Assembly (NCBI RefSeq): GCF_027942865.1
Contig: NC_134511.1
Span: 28,071,390-28,135,389 of the forward strand
DNA length: 64,000 nucleotides
Direction: 5' to 3'
Origin: Odontesthes bonariensis
Taxonomy: Eukaryota > Chordata > Actinopteri > Atheriniformes > Atherinopsidae
Of this stretch, positions 1-13,300 are shown piece by piece. Position 1 is the stretch's first letter; each line of letters starts with the position of its first letter. The notes under the pieces are model-generated. The model was not told where the DNA came from, ran no database searches, and worked only from the letters and a program-made list of their open reading frames with translations. A program made the position numbers and the translations under genes.

Positions 1-1098
1 AAAATGCTATTACATTAGAGATAAATGTAATGATCTGAGCTTTTCCTTGTACTGAACCTTATGAAGTCCAATGTCAGTTAAAGCTGGTGTGCAGAAGGAT
101 TGATTTTAACCTTAGAAGTAGTGGGTAGTTAAACTAACTATAACAACTAACTAAACAACTAAATTCTACAGCAAATATCTACCTAAACTGAACCACAGGT
201 GTAATGTGTAACGCACTGCTGAAGACAAGGTGATGTGTCCCAGACAACATAGTTTTACACCCATCCAGAATCTTACTTTTATGTTTAAAATAGCTTATAT
301 TACCATTTTACTTATTGTTAATAGCATTATTATTATTTTTAGTATTGTGATGATTATAATTGCCGGCACCAAGAGCCAAAACAAATGGTCTTTTTTTTTA
401 CGGCATGTATTGTGCCACAGTAATGTACATGTTATAGAAATATATTGGAAATGTATAAAATGCTACAGGGGCCTTATGTACAAACTTATAAACTACATTA
501 GTAGTTTACAGTTCAATACTACCAATTAGCGTGTGATGTCAATGAAAAGACAAAATTAGAAGACAGGCTGATGCACTCCTTATATCTAATGTTCTGTTTA
601 GATTTTTTTTTTCTTAAGGTTAATTCACATTTATTTCCTTGTGTGAAGAGTTTTGTGGACTGATTTAACTGAAGAGTGAGCATAGAGATAACGTTTAAAA
701 ACTACAACTTGGAAGAGTTTATCTCAGTTGATAATTACTGAACATAAAGTTTTGGAACAAACGTGGGTTAGAAAAGCTCTAAAAAGCTCTTTCATCCTCT
801 TTACTTGATTTCTCTGGAGCTCCTTTCAGCTCCAGGTTAAAACTAAAACTATGCTTAGTCCTGTGCTGAAGTGTTAGAACTACTTTTGTAAGATGAGGTC
901 TCTGCTAAAAATGAGAACCAAAATGTATGCCGTAACTGCTGCTTTGTTTGATGTCATTAGAGGATGCTGTCAATCTGTCCTTTAATTGTTGAGAGAAAAT
1001 TATTGAACTTGTCCTTAAATGGTCTTGGTAAAAGAGAAGATGGAAATTTAAAAGATAAAACATTCGTCTTAATCTATCTCTAATGCTCATTCCTGTAG
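1..1098. other. nelfb intron sequence, nothing recognised
   Basis: AT-rich unique-looking sequence upstream of the first visible nelfb exon. I looked for the preceding exon, expected to end near KHLPK, and did not find it, so it lies outside the window. A polypyrimidine tract precedes the acceptor at 1097-1098. Confidence 0.6.
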
Positions 1099-1329
1099 GT
1101 GCCGGAGAAGAAACTGAAGATGGTAATGGCTGACAAAGAGCTATACAAGGTGTGTGCTGTAGAGGTGAAAAGGCAGATCTGGCAAGACAACCAAGCTCTG
1201 TTTGGGGATGAAGTCTCACCCCTTCTAAAGCAGTACATTGTGGAGAAGGAATCGGCTCTCTTCAGCAGCGACCTCTCCATCCTACATAATTTCTTCAGTC
1301 CTTCTCCAAAAACACGACGCCAAGGCGAG
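1099..1329 (+). CDS. nelfb: nelfb exon, first in window
   Basis: 77 codons, phase 0 at both ends; acceptor TGTAG before GTG CCG GAG and donor GTGAGG after GAG. It encodes VPEKKLKMVMADKELYKVC and continues to the conserved FFSPSPKTRRQGE. The GTG at the start is valine within the protein, not a start codon. Confidence 0.95.
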
Positions 1330-4300
1330 GTGAGGACCACTCCTCAGATTAATTTGCACGTTTCATTCATCAGTCAATCACTTAGAATGACAAAGTTTGT
1401 TTTAACAGATTTTTTTTAAAACAAATGTATTTGAAAAGAATCCTAACATCCATTCATCCATTTTCTATACCTGCTTAATATAACTTGTGGTTGTGGGGAC
1501 CTGAAGCCTATCCTAGCTGTCATTGGGCGAGAGATGGGGTACACCCCGGACAGGTCGCCAGTCCATCACAGGGTCACACAGAGACTGTAGCGTACTCACT
1601 TTTAAATAAAATAAACCCCGATAACAGGGGTACCATCCTTCGGCAGAAGGAAAGTTTTCATTAATCTTAATCGGTTTCAAAGTGCTACTTCTAGAGTTCT
1701 TGTTTGAATTGACCGAAATGACATAAAGAAGCATTCGCCAACGACTCGTTAATCTATATTAACTATTTATTGAAAGATGTAACCAAAACACTATTAGATT
1801 CGGTTCTTTTAGTAGGAGGCTTAAGAACGGACCGCAGTAATTCAAGTGAAAATGAAGTGTTTATTGGTAGTCACACATCAAAGCATATCAGCGCTGGGCT
1901 CAGTGGAACAGAGCTCCCGCAGGAAGTCTGTCAGACTGGCCATGATTTCCGGTTATCATGTTTATTTATAGTGTCATAGGTTGGACTCACATTCGACCGA
2001 GTATGATTGGACATGAGTAGGTTCAACATGCTTCGTCATATTCTCTGGATCAGCCCAAACCAATGTGTGTGTGTGAATCTGCCCTTGCTTTCCCAGGCTT
2101 TCCTAATTGTTTTGTCTTTCTACTCCTGGATCACTTTAGGTCATATGGAAAAGTACTGAGCCCTATTTCATTCATAATGTCTAAGAACAAAGCCAATTTT
2201 AACAATCCCCCTTTTGAAGTGATTTTATCATTTCAACTAATTCAGTTAAATAACTGAGGTAGGACTGTCATTTTCTGTATTGTGTCACATCTGTATTAGC
2301 AGTAGCAAGACTTTAGCAGCCACCCCCCAAACTGCAAGAGCCACTTACCTTTTGAGATGTAGCACAACCAGTTAGGAGACGTCTGTCATCCCCCTTTTGA
2401 TGTGACTTCATGTGTTATTATGTAAGCTCATGTGTAAGCTGTTCATCATTGCAATTAAAGCAGCAAGCAAATCTTCATTGCACAGGCATGGAAATAGTAA
2501 TCATAATTCTAATGCTTAAGCTACACCTTCAAATCAAGACTATTCCATCATTTTACTCGGAACAGAAACTCTTTCCGAGAGGGTTAAGACCTTCATAAGT
2601 CACTGATTATAACCCTGCAAATAAGCACATTTAAAAATAATTGTGATGCGTTAGCAAAACCTTGTATATCAGGAGTGTTAATCAAGATTCTAGAAATAGA
2701 CTCTTTTCTAGTAAGTTTAAAACCTTCCCCACTCAACTGATAATAACTCCGCAAATGAGCACATTTCTTAATAGATTATATGTAGAAAATCATATTTTGC
2801 TATATGTATTGTGTGTATGTGGCCCCGAATCCATCGTCTGTGTGGACTCTTTGTTCATAATGGCCTAAAACCTTATGTGGCTAGCAAGGCCTTGCTTCCC
2901 CATAAGTATCATAACACCACAACACTGATTTATCAACAAATTTCACATCATTTCTATTCTACTGACACTCAAACATTGCATAAGGCAATTAACATTACCA
3001 GCAGGTTCGTCCACCGTTTGCAGCGAATAGGAGCGAAAACCCGATGTATCCGGGAAAAATTCACCTATGGCCCCAGTTCCACTTGGCGACCGACCAACTT
3101 ATTACCGTTCTAAGTCTAAGGTCCCGCTCCAAACAGCCGAGTCACCCCACTGGCAATTGACATTCTAAAAATGATTCATTATCAGCCTTTAAGAGGAATC
3201 AGCTAAACACTTTACAAATGAAATACAACACATTTCATTTTAACCAAGGCTCGACTATATGAGTATATTAGCCTCTTGAACAATTATGATTAACTTTTCT
3301 TTTAGATTATATATCTTTCTTAGATGACCACGTGACGAGTCGTGTGGTCTCTTGTGGTCCAATCCTGTCGGTGCTCTGTTTTCCTCTTGGCTGAACGTCT
3401 GTTCAGCATTCTGATCCGGAACTAATCTTGGTAGGAGAGGTCACCAGTACATCGCTTCCTTGAGGGATATTCAGCATCCCTCTCCCTAACTAATTTTCTT
3501 TTGTGACAATTTCGTTGTGTAGTTCTCCACCATCATCTTGGCATGATGGGAAAGGCCTCCCAGAACTCAAGCTTATGAGTCCTCCGGCCGTACGTCCTGT
3601 AGTGGTTCTGAATCTGTGGAATAATATTAGCAAATCTCGCAGCGCAGTAGTGCAAAATGTTATTTGCACTGTATTTCTATACTAGGGTATCTCTCTTTGA
3701 TAGGTTCAATTTCAATGTCCAATTCATTCTTTATTTATTTATTTTTCATATGGACCCCAAACAAAACCAAAGTCAAAATAAACAAAACAAAAGAAAATCA
3801 AAGAAATAACAAAATAAACAGAACCCAAAACAAAACAACTGGCCAGTTGGTATAACCCTTGCTTTAAGGAACTAGAATAGTCATCAACCTGCTGTGCAGC
3901 CTTAATGAGAAATCCAGTACCATCTCCTTATTTTGCTGTTTAAAAAATTCAAATTATCTAGGGAACACATCCTCACGATCAACATCAGCACAGTTGGTAT
4001 AATCCTTCTTTTTAGGACAACACCAGAATTCTCACAAAGTTGCTGTCCAGCATTCATGAGATCTTCTGTATTATCCATTTATTCTGCTGTGGAAAATAAT
4101 TTAGACAGTTTTGGGATCATGACAACACACAAACAACACTCAACACCAGACAACACAGGTTAGGACAACAGATGACAACAGATGACAAACATATATTGCA
4201 TTTCTGGGTTTGCTCAAGCAAACTTCCTGTTTCCATTAGGGCCTAAGTATCTGTCCTCTCTGAATTCAGGTCAGATCGTTAAAAATAAAATTTCAGCATA

Positions 4301-7300
4301 ATCTGCTTTATTCTTACTTGTTTGCTAGTAATAATGTTGTTTTAATTTTTACCAGTGGCTGTTTCGTGATGCTGAGCCGTACACAGATAGTTCAGGATCA
4401 GCATTAAGTTTTTTTCCGGTTCTAATTGAATCAGAAACACCTCATGTGGTACCAACGGTGTGACATCAGAGCTGTTCCTAACCTTAACATGTTTCCATAC
4501 AGATATTAAAAGTCTAGTTTAATTTTATTTCTTTATTTATCCTAATTCATCCTTTATGTTTCTTTAAGGATCTCATTGTGGTCCCTGTTTCCAGTATGTG
4601 TGGCGTTTGTGTGTGCGTGGCTTTATATGTGAGTGTGCATGTGTCTGTATGTGGCCTTGGGTTTCACTGCTTCGTTTGATCTGAAAGGTCTTTGTTCTAT
4701 ATTTTCTTGGGTTGAGAAGTGCTATATAAACTGCTATATAAATAACGTCTGATTGATTGATCGATTTAGTGTAGTAGATTAAACACTTTCTGGTCATCTC
4801 TAATGGAACGTCTTCCGATGACCCAAAACACCTAATTACAGAACATTTCATTCATTCCATTCATATCCTTTTTCTTTCAACCACAGGCAATGACTCAGCA
4901 CAGTTTGAATTTCCATCACGCCACCTATTGGCGTCCTTCTCCTTCTCCCTCAGGTAGCCCTTGTCCCCCAAGCCGTTAGTGCCCCCTTTGGGAACTCCCC
5001 CTTTGGGAACTCCTCAGCCCCCACTCACCATGGCTGTCGCTTGGCAACCGAACCTTTTTCCCACATTCACACCTGTGCTCATAGTGTCCCAAAAAAGCTA
5101 TGGACAGGGTATTTTCTCCCCGTCCAGGCCTCATGTGGGACAACCTGAAAACATTCATATATAGGTCATATATTATATCATATAAAATAGTAGGTTAAAT
5201 AATGCATAATATAATGCATAATAGGGATAGCTTCGGACAAATTAAGTCTGTGTCTGCATAGATCGTTATTTTGGCTAACCAAGTTGCACTCTGCTCACTG
5301 TTTTTAAATGCGCCATAAAAACAAACCTTGACTTGTCTTGTTACGGCTCAGTCTTTGCTGCAGCTGTCCTGCTGCTATTCTTCCAATGGATTTAAATCTA
5401 TTTGCTTTTTTTTGTTAAGGGAACATATTAATTATTTCATAGATCTGCTGCAGTTAACTAGTTAAATGATTTAGTTAAATAGTCAAATGGTTTAGTTTGA
5501 ATCTAAATATTGGTGATAACTATTGACTATTGAATTGGTGACCTGAGGCAGAGGAAATTCCGAGCAGCTAAAATTTTAAAGTCAAGTTAATATCTCCTAA
5601 TAAGAATAAAGGCTAAACCTCAATAACTTTAATATGTTATCAAATTGTTAGACATCTGACCGTATGGCCGTGATATTCAATCCTGAATCCTGTTTTTTTT
5701 CCTTTTAACTTATGTCATTTGGTCTGACTGCCTGCTCTCAGTCCTGTTTCAGGTGGAGAACATTTTTCAGATTGTATTTTAATTAAAGGAGCAAATCTCC
5801 TAAACACTCTGCTTGTGTTTATGACTTTCGCTTTTTAAGAGAGCTGTTAAATCCTTCTTCAGCAACAATTTGTATGAATGTTTCAAACACTGTTCTTCCT
5901 GGATTTATTGTTTCTTATCTCATCTCTGTGATTTTTTTCATTGTAAAGCTGTTTTCAGTTTATCTACATACTTTGGTGTCTTTCCTAATCATATGCATTT
6001 TAAAATAGATGGATCAATCAATACGATTTGCTCTAGTACAAAATTAAACCCCTATTATAAGCAGTATATCATTATAAACTCAGGGCAATGATCACTCAGA
6101 GTCTGTTTGGATTGTTGTCACTCAGGGCTGTATGAGAGAAAGAAAAGACAATCTTAGGGTGTGCGCATTTGTGATAAAGAGAAGAACTATAAAATTAACT
6201 TGGGAATATTATGGCTCAAAAAGCGTTTGAGGCTTTTCATTATTCATTATTCCTGTAATGCTGCTGCACAGCTGATCTTTAGTTAGTAACTTCAGGCCTC
6301 AGGTCAAGCCTCCAAATCTGTTAATTCTTTCTTATAGGTCTCTTATTAGTGCTTTGATGCTGAAAAACAAAATTATTAACTTTTGTCAATAAACTTTGGG
6401 ATCAAATATATCATATATCAACTTTTTCCTTCTGTATTATGCATGTGCTTGATTCTTACTCTCTCGTTTGTTTTGAAAACATTTTGAACACACACACTCA
6501 GCCTCAGTGGAGAAAACTCGCACACTCTTTTTCTGCATTTCTCCAGTCCAATTTATCTGTCCCTCGTTTTTCTTCTCACCCCGGGACCATTTCTTCCATC
6601 TTTCTAACGTGTCAACCAGCACCGACCCCAGCGAGCCGGATTTGCATTTTTTCCAGTCGTCAATCAATTTTTGTGACATATTCAAAAGTTATACACGTGT
6701 TATTCAAAGTATATGGAAGGCCTTAGTTGCCCAAATGCTGAAAGTAGTGAAGAAACTTCTACGCAGAACGCTGTGTTCTGTGCGCTCCACTTATCAAAGC
6801 ATTTGTTTATTCCAAAACTTTGGGTCACACCATAAAAATACTGATTTCCCCAAACAAAGCGACCCGTATAGCACGCGCAGCCACTCGTTTTTCCCACTTT
6901 TTATCTATACCAACCCCAATATTGAACAGATACCACTCGAGATCTGCTGGCGCAGTCAAATATCTTCGAGCGGCGAACCCCACCCCACAGTTGCATAAAA
7001 ATTAAAAAATCTGACCCTGTGTCCTACAGTATAAATTTATTCTTGTCAGACCGACTATGTCTCGGAATTATAGACCGCTTCGCACCCCGGAAGACTCAAT
7101 CCCTCGTTCTAACTTCCGTCAGCGGAGAATCTTCCGTGTCGGATTTCTACTAATTTTATTTATTTATTTAGTTGACCCCCTTCAATTTGGGGATTTTATA
7201 AACTACTTCGGTCACACTTAGCTATTAGTGCTCGGTAAAAAATTTTGAAGACAAGCTCCCCGCATGGGACATTCATTTATAAAATTAATTTATCTTGTCA

Positions 7301-10300
7301 CTTTGTTCGAATTCACTTGTCAGGACACTTATTTACTTTCCCTGCATGTAACTATTTGTAGTTATACTTCACGTGTTACCATTCAATGCAAACATTAGAC
7401 AGTACATTAACACTTGGATTTACCATGACCAGAGGACAACTTAATTCAGACAACTTCATTTAGGTTATTCAATATGCAGAAATTACACATTTAGTCATTA
7501 AGTGGTGTTCTGCTCACCTTTTTCTTTGGCGCCTGATTGTCTGAAAAAAGCTGTCTCTCCTATCACCTCGAGGCGTCCTCCCTCGGACGGGGTCGGTCTC
7601 ACGACACGGTGGTCCTTCAGCCTTCCAACCTCGTGTCACGGCACCATTTATTAGATTCGGTTCTTTTAGTAGGAGGCTTAAGAACGGACCGCAGTAATTC
7701 AAGTGAAAATGAAGTGTTTATTGGTAGTCACACATCAAAGCATATCAGCGCTGGGCTCAGTGGAACAGAGCTCCCGCAGGAAGTCTGTCAGACTGGCCAT
7801 GATTTCCGGTTATCATGTTTATTTATAGTGTCATAGGTTGGACTCACATTCGACCGAGTATGATTGGACATGAGTAGGTTCAACATGCTTCGTCATATTC
7901 TCTGGATCAGCCCAAAACAATGTGTGTGTGTGTGAATCTGCCCTTGCTTTCCCAGGCTTTCCTAATTGTTTTGTCTTTCTACTCCTGGATCACTTTAGGT
8001 CATATGGAAAAGTACTGAGCCCTATTTCATTCATAATGTCTAAGAACAAAGCCAATTTTAACAACACGAACCTTAAAGTGTGTGGACTATATATGGCGGT
8101 AAAGGGAACACCTTATGATTTCGGTAAAGGCACAAGAGAATGGAGAAATGTAGCGTAATTGCTAAAATTGATTTCTGCTTCTTCATGTTCCGAATCTGCT
8201 CAACGTGAACAGTAGAATAATGGCTGAAATGTTTACTCATACAACACGGCACAACCAGCGCGTGTTTAATAAGTTAAACTTACACATCGTCTCCTTTGTC
8301 TGCGGCGCTCTGCTCTCTTTCCTTCCTTCATGAAACGAAGAAGTATCGCCTGCACTCGATCCTGACTCTCTGTGTGCTCTTCCAGCCTCGATGTTAGACG
8401 CCCGATGTGATCTTCCATGATTAATATCACGGAGTGTCTATTTGCACCCCTGGTACAAATAGCCTTGGCCACACAGCTGAGCTATTCACACCCCGTGACG
8501 TAACACCAAAATAAAAGCTGCTGGCTTACACAAAAAAACATGGCGGACATCCGTTTTTTCGTCATCAGAAAGTGAAGAATACTGCTAGGTTTCGGCACTA
8601 ATATCTGTTCCAATTAAAAACTAGATGGAAACATTGTGTTTTATTTTCATAATCGATGTTCAGTGAACACATTACAACCGTCAGTTTGTTAGTTTTTAGA
8701 AATTTCGCGATCATGACGTTCGGCCATATTGACTATAAAGTTACCTGCACACCATAGATATCTTATAGGATCAACTAGCGTAGTGGTAAGCGATTTGGGT
8801 AAAGATGCAGGAGTCCGGGGTTCGATTCTTGCCCGATGCGTTTTGGCAGTGAGAAGTGATAGTGCGCATACCAACGTCTCTGCAGAGAAGGCTCGCAATT
8901 TGAAAAACAATTCAGTTCTCAAACGGAAGTTTTGATTGCAACAATTAGCTAGTGCACCAGGGTGTAAATAGCACACTTTGCTATAAATAGCATACATTAT
9001 TCTGAATGTCTATTAGCACCCCTGGTACAATAGCCTTACACTATTCACACCACTGATCTATAAAGAAGGTTCTTTATAGATCTGTGATTCTTCACACCCC
9101 GTGAATTACCACCAAAACACCTTGCTCGTGAGCACAAAGGCCATTGCGGACATTCGTTTTTTTTTCATCAGAAAGCGAAGAATTCTGATGGCACTAATAT
9201 CTTTTTAAATTGAAATATAGATGTCTTTCTTAACTCTTAGCTGAGGACATCTCTGGCCTAATGGATAGCGACGAAATCCTCCATACGGGAGACAATGGTT
9301 CAACTAGCTATCATTTCATGCTAAATCACCTCTCCCATTTTTCGTTATGATTATTAGCTATATAACCAAAGCAACCATGAAACAAAACTTTAGCTGCTAT
9401 TTCAGTTTATTTTTTCATAATCATCCTTGGGTTCAATTTGAATGCGAGTAGTAGATCGAGATATCTTATGCCCTGTTGCTTGAAGCATATACCTTTGACC
9501 TCCGGCATTGGTATCCCTTTATTGATCACCTCACGTTTGGATAGAAAGTCCATGTTTTGAGAAATGTTTCCATTTTCGCGATCAAGATCAAATATGTGTA
9601 GAGGAAGAGAGGCATTTTTTTTTTAATTTAGGTGCACGAGTGCTCCTGGAAAAAAAGTTAGCGTAGAGCCCTGGTCAGATAGCATACACTTCTAATTGCA
9701 ACGGGGTACAAATAGCATACACTTCTAATTGCACCTTTCGGGGTATCAATAGAACACATTGCTGAGTGCACCGGGGTACGAATAGTATTCACTGCTATTT
9801 GCACCAGACGGTGTATTAATAGAACACATTGCTGAGTGCACCGGGGTACGAATAGCATTCACTTCTATTTGCACCAGGGTACAATCAACATACAGTGCTA
9901 ATTGTACCAGGGGTGCAAATAGCCTTACCCTTAATATCACCGTCATACCATGAACACGGTGTCCTCCCCGCTCTCCATATTAGCTTCTTGGTGGTGTTTT
10001 TTTCTTCTCTCCTTACTTTTCATGGGTTTTGTTTTGTTTTGTTGTTGAATGTGGCACAAAAGTAACACGTCACTGCCACAGATGGTTGTGTCGCATCAGT
10101 CCCTATCAAGGTCCCAACTCATGTGCGAATGCAAAAAGAAACTGTTCCCCTGGGGAAGGGCAGTTATTAGAACGAATTCGAGGTGGACCGTTCTTAGAAC
10201 GGCGTTCTTAGAACTGCTCTGTCCGAATGCGGCTATTGATACCACATGATGTCTACTCACACATTAGTGCTTAGTAACTGAAGAAAAATTCACAGTTCAG

Positions 10301-13300
10301 TTCTACAGTAAAGAGCAGCCTCTTTCCATGATTTCAAAACAAATCCATGTTCATTTATTTACAACAGATATTATTTTAGAAATGATCAATTTCACCAGTG
10401 ATACAATCAAATGATTCTAAAACAAATAAAGAAAACCTACTTTGACGAATTCAGATATTTTTTCTTGTTTGTTTGTTGGAGAGGATTAAATGCTTTATTT
10501 CTGTAAGCAGTCACTTTCAGAAATAGTTTCTGGAACGTTTTCCAGCCTGATGAGCATCAGTAACTGTTTCTGTTGTTTGCGTACCATAGGTGGTTTTAAA
10601 ACTGACCCAGATGATTGGGAAAAATGTGAAGCTGTATGACATGGTGCTGCAGTTCTTACGAACACTCTTCCTGAGAACACGAAATGTCCACTACTGCACA
10701 CTGAGAGCAGAGCTGTTAATGTCTCTCCATGATCTGGACATCAGTGAGATCTGCTCTGTGGACCCCTGCCATAAAGTAAGTTCACATACTGTGTTGTTGA
10801 ATTGAGAGCCTTAAATCCTGAATTTCCAGTGTTTTAAGATTTGCGTTAGATCTTTATCCCTTTGGTTTCTGCTGTGTGCTTGGACAGTTCACCTGGTGTT
10901 TGGATGCCTGTATCCGTGAGAAATTTGTGGATGGCAAGCGAGCCAGAGAGCTGCAAGGTTTCCTGGATGGTGTGAAGAAAGGACAGGAGCAAGTCCTTGG
11001 GTAATAGATGAACGAGTGGTTTAAGTTCATCAGCTGAGGAGGGAGTTTTTGGTGAATATGTGAATTAATCATTGGAGAGTGTCTCTTCTTTCCAGGGACC
11101 TGTCCATGATCCTATGTGACCCATTTGCCTGTAACACCCTGGTCTTGAGTATAATGAGGAACTTGCAAGAGCTGCTGAGTCAAGACGCTTTACCCAGAGT
11201 GAGCATAGCTTCTATGACAATGTGTCCTGATGGCGAGGTGATATTCTGTGGTGCGCCAGCAACAAAAAAACACAGCAAAGAGTGCAGCAGAGAAAAGGAA
11301 AAGGAATGTTTTTAAGCTAACAGAATTAAGACTGCATGTTTTGTACCACAAAAGCTACATAGATATCATACAGATAAAGATATCATCAATACGCAGCTAT
11401 GTTATTTTTTGTAAAAAGCTTAATTGTTATGCAAACATAGTAAGAAAATGTAATATTGATTAGTTTCAATCGCAGCTGATAGTCTTTATCAGAACATCAG
11501 CTTCTAGACTTGAAAGCAACACAGCCAGGTCTGCATCCATTTCCCACATGTACAGAGGCTGAAGTCCACGCTGCGGCTGTCCTGTCTCCCCTTGAAAAAA
11601 CATAAATAAAGCTTACTAAAATGTAAAAAGAGAGATTAGTCCAGTCTCACCACTGATGTAGTCCTAACACAGATACATGTCAGTGATATTTTTCATAAAT
11701 GGAATGCTAGTTTAACTTGTTTTTTAATGCTAAGGTTTCCATGTTTTGTATACATTTTCAAGATTTTGTATTACTTGTCATTGTTGTTTGTTTCAGTTCC
11801 TTAAAAGGAAATTTTCTAGAATCTCAGTTGTTGTGTTTTTATATGTGTGTGAACAGGACAGCCCAGACCTGATGCTGCTGCTGAGGATGCTATCACTGGG
11901 TCAGGGAGCGTGGGACATGATTGACAGCCAGGTCTTCAAAGAGCCTCGTTTGGTGCGTACATGCTTGACCCTCAGGTGTTTCTGTTCATCCATGCCAATT
12001 TCAAGTGTTTTAGTCAACTTGTTTTTTTTTTATTAATATGCACATTTGGTTACAAAAGTTTGGGACCACATTTGAAATCTTAAAATTTTCATTTCTACCT
12101 AGAGGTAAGTAGTAAGTTACAAGATTTTGAAACATTAGAAAATACGTCATGCTGCAGTGTTCTCACGATGACATTTAATTTAGATTAGTGCTATTGACTG
12201 TGTGAACAACTGTGGTTGCTGTTGTTTTTCTTAGTTCTGTTCGTGTTTGCCTTGGAGCCTTTAGCGCAGAAACTGAGGAATAATTCAGATATACATGGGA
12301 TCACAGTGGGCAGTAGTCATCACAAACTTTCACTATATGCAGACGATATGTTAGTACTACTAACACAACCAGAAAAATACATACCCACTCTATTGAACTG
12401 TATTGAAGAGTTCACATTGCTATCTGGATATCGAATCAATTGGGACAAATCTGAGGCCATGCCTATATCAGGCTATTGCCCATCTACCCTAGCCTGGCTG
12501 ACGCGTCCACAATCTCGATGAGATGGTGGTCTGGGAACTAGGTGTGCATTTTCTCGTATTTGAGGCGTGGTTTACGAATGACCAGAGCCGTTTATTGGGC
12601 GCTACGAATGTCTATCAAATAGCGTCTGGTTCTTCCCATGCTGCTTTGCGCACGATTCATAGCCAATTGTATCACTTATACCAGATGACGACAGAAATTC
12701 GACAAGGAAGAAGAAGAAAAAAAAAGTAAAATAAAAGTAAACTTGCGCTCTAAGCTACTTAAAACACTTTCTAAGGCTGCATCGAACGGTAACGTTGTGT
12801 CCGCTGCCATGTTGGATTACCACTCTACAAGCTTCGGTGTAGCGCATAGACGTCGTCATCGTCTTGCTGCCCCCCCCGTTCTGTGATTGGTTCCCAAACT
12901 CTGGCAAAAATAAGGGCGGTGGTTTCCAGGCTGACTTTGCAGTGAGAATGAAATCGCGCGCAAAGCAGTATGGGAATTCCCAGGCTACATCTACCCTCTT
13001 AAATCGGTGGAAATTTTGCTGGGCTTCGAAAGGCATCAGATATTTAGGTATTTAAATAACTCCTGATTACAAAGATGTGGTTCGAGAGAATATTAACCCA
13101 ATGCCTCAGAAGATGAAATCAGATTTTGGCAGGTGGACTAAAATTCACGTCTCGCTGTAGGGAAGAATACACTCTATTAAAATGATGTCCGCACCGGCGA
13201 TCTACTACATACCATCTCATCTTCCTCTGAATATTCCCGAGTCCTACTTTAGAGACACCCTTATTTTAGACTTTCTCTGGGGCAATTCATATCACCGTTT

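Larger units (their letters stand above)
1792..8063 (-). mobile_element. LTR retrotransposon with paired LTRs, PBS and PPT, no coding region
   Basis: Two nearly identical 413-415 bp direct repeats (1792-2204 and 7649-8063) bound a 5.4-kb internal region. The same AACAC flanks both ends (1787-1791 and just after the right repeat, overlapping its last base), a 4-5 bp target-site duplication. Read on the - strand, the right repeat is the 5' LTR. It is followed two bases later by TGGTGCCGTGACACGAGG, of which the first 12 bases match the 3' end of tRNA-His. The left repeat is preceded by the polypurine tract AAAAGGGGGA. The - strand LTR starts TGTTAAAATTGG. A donor-like AAAGGTGAGC lies at about 7514-7523 on the - strand. 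The interior has no gag or pol that I can recognise, so this is a non-autonomous or gutted element. LTR similarity suggests a young insertion. Confidence 0.82.

Noticed and set aside
6437..7005. Several overlapping open frames of 60-163 codons on both strands
   Set aside because: No recognisable motif; they could be remnants of the LTR element's gag region but nothing supports it.
8770..8840. Functional tRNA gene
   Set aside because: A- and B-box-like motifs are present but the acceptor stem does not pair and no clear anticodon arm is seen.
11248..11463. Possible extra nelfb exon extending past 11198
   Set aside because: The reading frame beyond the GTGAGC donor loses similarity and the next exon joins in frame without it.
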